39,070 bases of DNA, from positions 1 to 39,070 of the forward strand of contig CAADYN010000233.1 of NCBI GenBank assembly GCA_900753285.1, in the 5' to 3' direction. A program made the translations under genes and the position numbers. The stretch comes from Clostridia bacterium. Lineage in GTDB: Bacteria > Bacillota > Clostridia > Oscillospirales > CAG-272. Under the pieces are notes generated by a model. The model did not search any database. It saw nothing but the letters and a program-made list of their open reading frames with translations, and was not told the origin of the DNA. Numbering within the stretch: the first letter of the stretch is position 1; every line of letters begins with the position of its first letter. Positions 33,026-39,070 of this stretch are shown in pieces.

Positions 33026-33934
33026 ATGATATATCTTTCGAGCTTTGCTTTTCCTACGAGAGAGCAGGAGGACTGCTTTTTCGATTCAAGCCAGCCGGGA
33101 TTTAAGAAGAAAAACTTCCGCACGGTCTACACGAGCAAGTATCCGTTTAATCTTTTCCGCGACCGTGAGCTGCCGGTGTTCGAGTTTTCAGACATCACGA
33201 TATTCTGCGGGAATAACGGAAGCGGAAAAAGCACGATTCTGAACGTTATCGCGGAGAAAATCGGACTTGAGCGCGGCACTGTCTACAACCGAAGCGACTT
33301 TTTCGAGGACTACACCGAGCTTTGCCGTTTCGTGTACGCCGATGAATCGCGAAAAGAGCCGCCCGCCGACAGCAGAATAATCACAAGCGACGACGTGTTT
33401 GAAAACGTTTTGTCCATACGCCGCCTGAACGAGGGAATAGACGAGAGACGCAATCAGCTGATTCACGAGTACATTACAGGGCGCGACCCAGAAAAGACGA
33501 ACACTCTCGCGGGACTGGACGACTACGAAAGATGGAGAAAGTCGGCGGATCTTCGGAAGAAAAGTCTTACTCAGTCGGCGTTCATACGAAAAAATCTCAT
33601 GGGAAACGTGCAGGAGAGGTCGAACGGAGAGTCCGCGCTTGCTTATTTCGTCGAGAAAATGCAGGACGGCGCGCTGTACCTCCTCGACGAGCCGGAAAAC
33701 TCTCTCTCCCCGCAGAATCAGCTCCAGCTGAAATATTTCATCGAGGACGCAGTGCGGAATCACTCCTGCCAGTTCATCGTGTCGACGCATTCCCCGTTCA
33801 TCCTCTCCCTCAGACGCGCGAAGATATACGACCTCGACACAGTGCCGCCAATGATCACGCCGTGGACGGAGCTTGAGAGCGTGCGCACTTATTATGATTT
33901 CTTCCAGGAATACGGCATGGATTTTGCGGAGTAG
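33026..33934 (+). CDS. Stand-alone ABC-class AAA ATPase (RecF/SMC-like head)
   Basis: The 302-residue soluble protein has Walker A GNNGSGKST (62-70) after DITIFC, Walker B LYLLDEPENSLSPQNQ near residue 215 and the switch histidine in FIVSTHSPFIL. This is the overcoming-lysogenization/RecF-like ATPase head without a coiled coil or nuclease domain. The N-terminal MIYLSSFAFPTREQED precedes the fold. CGGAGG precedes the ATG. No nuclease, reverse transcriptase or toxin partner lies beside it, so a defence role cannot be claimed; many Firmicutes carry such solitary ATPases of unknown function. Confidence 0.85.
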   Translation: MIYLSSFAFPTREQEDCFFDSSQPGFKKKNFRTVYTSKYPFNLFRDRELPVFEFSDITIFCGNNGSGKSTILNVIAEKIGLERGTVYNRSDFFEDYTELCRFVYADESRKEPPADSRIITSDDVFENVLSIRRLNEGIDERRNQLIHEYITGRDPEKTNTLAGLDDYERWRKSADLRKKSLTQSAFIRKNLMGNVQERSNGESALAYFVEKMQDGALYLLDEPENSLSPQNQLQLKYFIEDAVRNHSCQFIVSTHSPFILSLRRAKIYDLDTVPPMITPWTELESVRTYYDFFQEYGMDFAE

Positions 33935-33963
33935 GCTAAACTTTCATTTTTTCACAGAATTGC

Positions 33964-33992
33964 TTGCAAAATTCACGCCGCTGTTGTATAAT
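33964..33992 (+). promoter_or_regulatory. Promoter of the Gfo/Idh/MocA oxidoreductase gene
   Basis: TTGCAA (33964-33969), a 17-bp spacer and TATAAT (33987-33992), about 38 bp before the ATG at 34030. Confidence 0.83.
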
Positions 33993-34029
33993 AATTTCAG
34001 CTGAATTAAATATTTGAACGGAGGCAACA

Positions 34030-35193
34030 ATGGATAAAGTAAGATTCGGTGTGGTCGGTCTCGGCAACATGGGTTCCGGACACACAAGAAACCTCTTTGA
34101 AGGAAAAATCCCCGGCGCGGTTCTTACGGCAGTCTGCGATATTAAGCCTGACAGACTTGATTGGGCTCGCGGAGTTTGCGGTGACAGCGTGGCGTATTTT
34201 GCCGACTCCCATGAGATGATAAAGAGCGGACTTGTTGACGCTGTTATGATAGCGACGCCGCACTATTTCCATCCCATCATCGGTATAGACGCGTTTGAAA
34301 ACGGACTGAATGTTCTTTCCGAGAAGCCGATCGGCGTTTACACAAAGAGCATTTACCCCTTCATGGAAGCTGCAAAGAAGAGCGGCAAGGCGTTCGGTAT
34401 CATGTACAACCAGCGCACAAACAAGCTCTACCAGAAGATGCGCGAAATGGTAAAGGACGGTTCTCTCGGCGAGCTGAAGAGATGCGTATGGATCATAACC
34501 GACTGGTACAGAACTCAGGCGTACTACAACAGCGGCGGATGGAGAGCTACATGGGCAGGCGAAGGCGGCGGAGTGCTTCTCAATCAGTGCCCGCACAACC
34601 TTGACCTGTGGCAGTGGATATTCGGTATGCCGTCCTCTATTTACGCGAACTGCGAATACGGCAAGTATCACGACATCGAGGTAGAAGACGACGTTACCGC
34701 TATGGCAAAGTACCCGAACGGTGCGACAGGCGTGTTCATCACAACGACCGGTGAATTCCCCGGAACAAACAGACTTGAGATAACAGGCTCTAAGGGTAAG
34801 CTCGTGTATGAGTCCGGCAGACTTATGTACACTAAGCTTGAAGTGGATGAAAGAGAATTCACGTTCTCCACAACTCAGGGCTTTGCGTCCATCCCCACAA
34901 CCACCGACGAGATAAAGATAGAAAACGGCGGCGGAGAACAGCACGTCGGCATACTCAAAAACTTCACGAACCATATTCTCTACGGCGAAGAGCTTCTTGC
35001 TCCCGGCTACGAGGGAATAAACGGTCTGTCGCTTTCAAACGCTATGATGCTTTCTTCATGGACGGGCAAGTGGGTAGACCTCCCGAACGACGGCGAAGAA
35101 TTCTGGGCTCATCTCCGGGAAAAGATAAAGACCTCCCGCAGAAAAGAAGACAGCGGAATAGTCTTTGACACCACCGGCTCATACGGCAAGTAA
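34030..35193 (+). CDS. Gfo/Idh/MocA-family oxidoreductase
   Basis: The 387-residue protein has an N-terminal Rossmann fold with VVGLGNMGSGH (GLGNMG at 10-15), IATPHYFH and the family motif SEKPIG (EKP at 98-100). The C-terminal alpha/beta domain contains GGGVLLNQCPHNLDLWQW, whose His is the usual catalytic region of sugar dehydrogenases in this family. It likely oxidises or reduces a sugar, inositol or glycoside with NAD(P). CGGAGG precedes the ATG. It stands alone with its own promoter and terminator. No signal peptide. The substrate is unknown. Confidence 0.92.
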   Translation: MDKVRFGVVGLGNMGSGHTRNLFEGKIPGAVLTAVCDIKPDRLDWARGVCGDSVAYFADSHEMIKSGLVDAVMIATPHYFHPIIGIDAFENGLNVLSEKPIGVYTKSIYPFMEAAKKSGKAFGIMYNQRTNKLYQKMREMVKDGSLGELKRCVWIITDWYRTQAYYNSGGWRATWAGEGGGVLLNQCPHNLDLWQWIFGMPSSIYANCEYGKYHDIEVEDDVTAMAKYPNGATGVFITTTGEFPGTNRLEITGSKGKLVYESGRLMYTKLEVDEREFTFSTTQGFASIPTTTDEIKIENGGGEQHVGILKNFTNHILYGEELLAPGYEGINGLSLSNAMMLSSWTGKWVDLPNDGEEFWAHLREKIKTSRRKEDSGIVFDTTGSYGK

Positions 35194-35213
35194 ATCTATA
35201 ATACAATATGAAA

Positions 35214-35259
35214 AAATCCGAAACCGCGTCAGAATTGATGTGAGTTTCGGATTTGTTTT
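35214..35259. terminator. Bidirectional terminator between oxidoreductase and aldo/keto reductase
   Basis: AATCCGAAAC (35215-35224) pairs with GTTTCGGATT (35244-35253), then TGTTTTT. On the minus strand six T residues follow. Confidence 0.9.
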
Positions 35260-35275
35260 TGTTGTTATGTAAGCC

Positions 35276-36412
35276 TTATCTCATTTCGGAGTCGGCTTTT
35301 TTGAGCAGTTCTATTATGCCGAGATGCTGGGGGCAGATACCCTCGCACGCACCGCATTCAACGCACTTGTCCGCGCCGTGACCCTCATCGCAGAGTCTCT
35401 TGTATTCGCCGTTTCCTTCGAGCTTTTCGTTGTAGAGGAAGCGGTTGTTCCAGATTGCGAAAATGCGCGGGATGTCTACGCCGTTCGGACATGGCATACA
35501 GTAGCGGCATCCGGTGCATCCGACCTTTGTGCGGCTCTTGTAGGCTTCACGAACACGCGCGATAAGCTCTTCTTCCGCTTCCGTCATAACTCCGACTTTG
35601 CAGCGGTCGAATATAGAGAGGTTGTCGTCGCACTGTTCCATTGTTGTAACTCCCGAGAGGACAGTCGCCACTTCGGGGTGATTACATAGCCATCTGAACG
35701 CCCATTCTACAGGGGAGCGCTTTACGGGGAACGCATCGTACAGTGCCTGAACATTGTCGGGAGCCTTTGCCAGCTTTCCGCCGAGAAGTCCTTCCATGAT
35801 TACTACGGGAATGCCTTTCTTGCCCGCGTATTCAAGACCTTTCTGAGTAGCCTGATTTTCTATGTCCATGTAGTTGAACTGAATCTGGCACATATCCCAG
35901 TCGTAGGAGTCGATTATGTCAATGAAGGTGTCGTAGTTGTCGTGGAACGAGAAGCACGCATACTTTATCTTGCCCTCCGCCTTAGCCTTGGTAAGAAAAT
36001 CTCTGATTCCGAGGTCGCGCACCTTTGCCCATGTGCCCTTGTTAAGCGAGTGTACGAGATAAAAGTCGATGTGATCCGTTTCGAGGTTTGCGAGCTGCTC
36101 CGCGAGAAGTCTGTCCATATCTTCGGGGGAGTGGATATCCCATGTGGGTATCTTCGTAGCGAGATATACCTTTTCTCTGTAACCGTCGCGGAGAGCGTGA
36201 GCTACAGCCTTTTCGTTCTTTTTGTCGGAATAAACGTAAGCCGTGTCAACGTAGTTCAGTCCGTTGTCGATGGCGTGGCGGATTATCGGGGTGGAGATGG
36301 ATTCGTCAACCTCACGTCCGCCCTGTCCGTCGTCCTTCATCGGGAAGCGCATACATCCCATGCCGAACGCCGAAACCTCAATGCCGAGCTTTTCTAATCT
36401 TCTGTATTGCAT
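35276..36412 (-). CDS. Aldo/keto reductase with C-terminal 4Fe-4S domain
   Basis: The 378-residue protein has the AKR barrel: MQYRRLEKLGIEVSAFGMGCMRFP, catalytic Asp and Tyr in YVDTAYVYSD, Lys in LATKIP and His in FYLVHSLNK. The C-terminal domain has two clusters of cysteines: C299, C302, C305, C308 (CTGCRYCMPCP) and C350, C353, C356, C360 (CVECGACEGICP), as in bacterial ferredoxins. The iron-sulfur centres suggest electron exchange with ferredoxin in an anaerobe. AAAGGG precedes the ATG. The substrate is unknown. It has its own promoter and no partner gene. Confidence 0.93.
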   Translation of the reverse strand: MQYRRLEKLGIEVSAFGMGCMRFPMKDDGQGGREVDESISTPIIRHAIDNGLNYVDTAYVYSDKKNEKAVAHALRDGYREKVYLATKIPTWDIHSPEDMDRLLAEQLANLETDHIDFYLVHSLNKGTWAKVRDLGIRDFLTKAKAEGKIKYACFSFHDNYDTFIDIIDSYDWDMCQIQFNYMDIENQATQKGLEYAGKKGIPVVIMEGLLGGKLAKAPDNVQALYDAFPVKRSPVEWAFRWLCNHPEVATVLSGVTTMEQCDDNLSIFDRCKVGVMTEAEEELIARVREAYKSRTKVGCTGCRYCMPCPNGVDIPRIFAIWNNRFLYNEKLEGNGEYKRLCDEGHGADKCVECGACEGICPQHLGIIELLKKADSEMR

Positions 36413-36443
36413 TTCGTGCCCTTTCTGTTCATGACGTTAGTTT

Positions 36444-36472
36444 ATTCTACCGCATTGCAGAAGTAATTTCAA
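36444..36472 (-). promoter_or_regulatory. Promoter of the aldo/keto reductase gene
   Basis: On the minus strand TTGAAA (36472-36467), a 17-bp spacer and TAGAAT (36449-36444), about 30 bp before the ATG. The AT-rich stretch 36480-36515 between it and the PHP gene has no clear terminator. Confidence 0.72.
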
Positions 36473-36509
36473 GACGAAAATGTTAATTATTAAAATTAAA
36501 CAGTATTAA

Positions 36510-37523
36510 TTAAAAAATATCCTCGATGAAGACAGCGTTGGTGTTTGCGTGGTTGCCGTGGTCGTCGAGAACGTCAATGCGGAAGTAAATGTCGTTCGGG
36601 TCTATTCTGAATTTCGCTTCCGTTGCGCCGTGACCGTATTCCGCGTTGACCTTTTCCGTTCTGCGTCTGCCGGTGATGAGACTGATTCTGTGAGCGGGAG
36701 AGGTCGTTACATACACAAATCCGTCTTCTACGCGGAACGACTTTATCTCCGGACCTGTGGAGCAATAGAATCTGCCTTCCTCGAGAGCCTTTGTAATAGC
36801 GTTGTACTCGAGACGCTCGGCAAAAATCGAAACCCATCCGCCGCAGCAGTCGCATCCGGGCTTTCCGCGGTCTCCCTCGCCCCAGGTGTGGTTGTCGTCG
36901 GCTGCAATGCAGAAAATCTTCTTGCCCTGTCTGAGCAGATCCTCGTAGCAGTGGCAGTTGTATTCGTCGTAGCCGTCCATTGCGCAGCCGGTGTTGTATA
37001 TCTCCATCGCGTGCATTCCATCGTAGCCGGAGTATTCGGGATAGCTCTCGAGTGACCATGTCGGGTGGTTGTACGTTACGAAGAATCCGTTGTCGCGTCC
37101 GGCTTTCATGAGTGAGGAAACACCCTCGTGCGAGTATTCTCTCCTGTAGTCGGGCTGTACTATGTCTGCCTGAGGAATGAATCCGCGCGCGTTGCCCCAT
37201 ATGTCTCGCTCCGAGGTGCAAATCTGGCGGAGATTGTCCTGCTTCTTTGCGACAAAGCAGATGTGCGCGGTGAGAGCCTTGCTTCTGTCGTCCGGACCGG
37301 GAGCGTTTACAGACAGCTCGTAGCCGTTGAGCGCAATAAAGTCCTCGTCGCAGAGGTCGCTGTGGTCGAGGAGTATCTCGTGGTCGGTGAACGCTATGAC
37401 GGAATATCCGTGCGCCTTGTAGTATTCCTTCACTTCCTCGGGGGAATAGTGACCGTCGGAGACAGTGGTGTGGCAGTGCAGGTTGGCTTTGTAGCTCTTG
37501 CCTGACAGTTCAAACTTTTTCAT
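36510..37523 (-). CDS. PHP-domain metal-dependent phosphoesterase
   Basis: The 337-residue protein begins with the PHP domain: H16-C-H18 and D23 in NLHCHTTVSDG, and D47-H48 in AFTDHE. Later metal ligands lie in TYNHPTWS and IAADDNHTWGEGD. A C-terminal beta-sandwich-like region (about 255-337) follows. PHP proteins hydrolyse phosphoesters, including nucleotides (5'-3' nucleases, histidinol phosphate, 3',5'-bisphosphates). It lies 6 bp after pdp, so a role near nucleotide salvage is a fair inference, not shown. AAAGGA precedes the ATG. No signal peptide. Confidence 0.87.
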   Translation of the reverse strand: MKKFELSGKSYKANLHCHTTVSDGHYSPEEVKEYYKAHGYSVIAFTDHEILLDHSDLCDEDFIALNGYELSVNAPGPDDRSKALTAHICFVAKKQDNLRQICTSERDIWGNARGFIPQADIVQPDYRREYSHEGVSSLMKAGRDNGFFVTYNHPTWSLESYPEYSGYDGMHAMEIYNTGCAMDGYDEYNCHCYEDLLRQGKKIFCIAADDNHTWGEGDRGKPGCDCCGGWVSIFAERLEYNAITKALEEGRFYCSTGPEIKSFRVEDGFVYVTTSPAHRISLITGRRRTEKVNAEYGHGATEAKFRIDPNDIYFRIDVLDDHGNHANTNAVFIEDIF

Positions 37524-37529
37524 AAAATT

Positions 37530-38828
37530 TTATCCTTTCAAAATACCGTATATAAGCGGCATATCGTTCTGTTTTGTGTCGGAGTATTCTATGGCTGAGA
37601 CGAACATTTTCTCCGCCGCGTCAAGAGTGTCCTTGTTCGAGGAGTACATCACGGCGATCTCGTCCCCTGCGCGCACCATGTCTCCCGTGTTCTTTTGCAG
37701 CATCACTCCCGCGCCGTAGTCTATCCTGTCGGTCTTGCTTATTCTGCCCGCTCCTAGAAGGGACGCCGACATTCCGACCTTTTCCGCGTTTATGTGGGAG
37801 ATGAATCCGCCCTCCGACGCACGCACGACACGCGCAAATTCTCCGACGGGCAGGGTGTTCTCTTCTATATATCTCACGTCGCCGCCCTGACAAGATACCC
37901 ACTCGAGCATCTTCTCGTAAGCCTTGCCGGAGCTTATTGAATTTTCGGCGAGCGCGAGGGCTTCTTCATGCGTGCTTCCCATGGCGAGGGAGTACATTTC
38001 CGATACAATGTTCACGCACAGCTCGTACAGCTCTCCCTTTTCCTCGCCGCGCAGAACCTTCACCGCCTCTATTACTTCAAGAGAGTTTCCTACGCAGTTT
38101 CCGAGAGGCTTGTCCATGTCCGTTATCAGCGCGGAGACCTTTCTGCCGAACGATGCGCCCACTTTTACCATCTCACTTGCGAGAGCCTTTGCGTCGTCGG
38201 GGGTCTTCATGAACGCGCCGCTGCCGTACTTTACGTCAAGGACTATGTTTTCCGCTCCCGCAGCCAGCTTTTTTGACATTATGCTCGATACGATAAGCGG
38301 AAGTGAGTCCACAGTCGCGGTGACGTCGCGCAGCGCATACAGCTTTTTGTCGGCAGGAGCTAAGTTTCCCGTCTGACCGATGACTGCCACTCCGATTTTC
38401 TTAACTTGGTTTAAAAATTCCTCTTCCGTGAGAGAGGTTCTGTAGCCGGGGATGGATTCGAGCTTGTCTATCGTTCCTCCCGTGTGACCCAGCCCCCTGC
38501 CGGACATTTTAGCGACGCTCAGCCCGAGACTTGCCGCAGTGGGAGCTACGATGAGCGAGGTTTTGTCTCCTACTCCGCCGGTGCTGTGCTTGTCGACAGT
38601 GTGCGTGAGCGCGGAGAGGTCTACCGTGTCGCCGGAGTACATCATGTGCTTTGTCAGCGAAAACGTCTCGCTCTCACTCATGCCCCGGAAGCATACAGCC
38701 ATGCAGAAAGCGGAAGCCTGATAGTCGGGTATCTCGCCCCTTGTGTAGCCGTCGACGAAGAAGCGTATCTCCTCGTCAGTCAGCTCTTCTCCGCGGCGTT
38801 TTTTCAGAATAATATCGTACATTCTCAT
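37530..38828 (-). CDS. pdp: Pyrimidine-nucleoside phosphorylase
   Basis: The enzyme cleaves thymidine, uridine or deoxyuridine with phosphate to base and (deoxy)ribose 1-phosphate. The thymidine/pyrimidine phosphorylase signature SGRGLGHTGGTIDKLE occupies 109-124; the phosphate and K+ binding KHSTGGVGDKTS lies at 80-91. The length of 432 residues is normal. GAGGT precedes the ATG at 38828. It follows cdd by 12 bp, as in typical Firmicutes pyrimidine salvage operons. Pdp accepts uridine, DeoA prefers thymidine; I favour Pdp from family and context but cannot exclude DeoA. Confidence 0.94.
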   Translation of the reverse strand: MRMYDIILKKRRGEELTDEEIRFFVDGYTRGEIPDYQASAFCMAVCFRGMSESETFSLTKHMMYSGDTVDLSALTHTVDKHSTGGVGDKTSLIVAPTAASLGLSVAKMSGRGLGHTGGTIDKLESIPGYRTSLTEEEFLNQVKKIGVAVIGQTGNLAPADKKLYALRDVTATVDSLPLIVSSIMSKKLAAGAENIVLDVKYGSGAFMKTPDDAKALASEMVKVGASFGRKVSALITDMDKPLGNCVGNSLEVIEAVKVLRGEEKGELYELCVNIVSEMYSLAMGSTHEEALALAENSISSGKAYEKMLEWVSCQGGDVRYIEENTLPVGEFARVVRASEGGFISHINAEKVGMSASLLGAGRISKTDRIDYGAGVMLQKNTGDMVRAGDEIAVMYSSNKDTLDAAEKMFVSAIEYSDTKQNDMPLIYGILKG

Positions 38829-38840
38829 AGTGCTTACCTC

Positions 38841-39070
38841 TTACTTCAAATCCATCGGCGTGAAGGAGTGCGGCATCATCTCGTCAAGCGTGTATTCCGC
38901 GGTTTTCTCCCCGTCGTAGAACACAAGTGTAAAGTCTCCGCGGCAAAACTCACGCATTACCTGACGGCAGACACCGCATGGGTAGGTGAAGGAAGATATA
39001 ACTCCCCCCTTGCCGCCGACTATTGCGATTTTACAGAAGTCCCGCTCTCCGTCACGAACAGCCGAAAAGA
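38841..39070 (-). CDS. cdd: Cytidine deaminase, C-terminal part (start outside window)
   Basis: The last 76 codons of an open frame run off the right edge. The zinc motif PCGVCRQVM with its two cysteine ligands is present, as is the C-terminal DEMMPHSFTPMDLK, which matches the LLP-x-x-F-x-P-x-DL end of cytidine deaminases. The enzyme converts cytidine and deoxycytidine to uridine forms, feeding pdp immediately downstream. The N-terminal H/C-A-E active-site motif lies beyond the window. Confidence 0.93.
   Translation of the reverse strand, partial: FSAVRDGERDFCKIAIVGGKGGVISSFTYPCGVCRQVMREFCRGDFTLVFYDGEKTAEYTLDEMMPHSFTPMDLK

Noticed and set aside
33026..33934. Reading the stand-alone ATPase as half of an anti-phage defence pair
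   Set aside because: The neighbours are a broken P-loop gene and a sugar-type oxidoreductase with its own promoter; neither resembles a known effector.
1..39070. CRISPR arrays, tRNA or rRNA genes, insertion sequences and prophage genes
   Set aside because: I found no regularly spaced repeats, cloverleaf-like sequences, transposase or integrase motifs anywhere in the window. A covariance-model search would be the decisive test for small RNAs.

Overview
The window looks like chromosomal DNA of a Gram-positive, probably anaerobic Clostridia-type bacterium (Firmicutes/Bacillota). The signs are AGGAGG-like ribosome sites, TTGACA/TATAAT promoters with 17-bp spacers, many extended -10 elements, tig-clpP-clpX gene order, an lepB/rbgA/rnhB/yraN housekeeping block, archaeal-type cofactor-independent phosphoglycerate mutase, oleate hydratase and several lipoproteins. 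I cannot assign a genus. I see no rRNA, tRNA, CRISPR array, transposase, integrase or phage gene.

Layout. 173-3160 (+) is a large MacB/FtsX-type ABC exporter fusion. 3213-7178 (-) holds a GNAT acetyltransferase and the proteostasis set tig > clpP > clpX. 7364-15626 (-) is a tightly packed ten-gene run: apgM > lepB > unknown > GNAT > rbgA/ylqF > rnhB > yraN > M19 dipeptidase > thrC > metallophosphoesterase. rpsT (+) stands alone with its own promoter, leader and terminator. 16365-20180 (-) carries a lipoprotein, an MreB/Mbl homologue and a MATE transporter. 20348-24875 (+) is a four-gene GldA/GldF/GldG-like ABC module ending in a DUF4340-like protein. Oleate hydratase (-) and a CotH-kinase-type lipoprotein (+) diverge from a 385-bp intergenic region. 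30395-35193 holds an SGNH hydrolase (-), an M42 peptidase (+), a frameshifted P-loop gene (+), a stand-alone ABC-class ATPase (+) and a Gfo/Idh/MocA oxidoreductase (+). The right end (-) has an aldo/keto reductase with ferredoxin-type clusters and a pyrimidine salvage set, cdd (cut by the window edge) > pdp > PHP phosphoesterase.

Regulation is unusually readable. Most transcription-unit starts have a recognisable sigma-A-type promoter, and all five convergent gene ends share a bidirectional hairpin terminator.

Most of the window is ordinary core genome. I did not find a clear undescribed system. The best candidates for follow-up are the Gld-like ABC module with its neighbouring two-repeat lipoprotein, the unknown gene translationally coupled inside the lepB-rbgA block, the RbgA homologue whose G4 motif lacks Asn and Asp, the CotH-domain lipoprotein, the duplicated terminator arm downstream of it, and the inverted repeat near position -62 of the oleate hydratase promoter.
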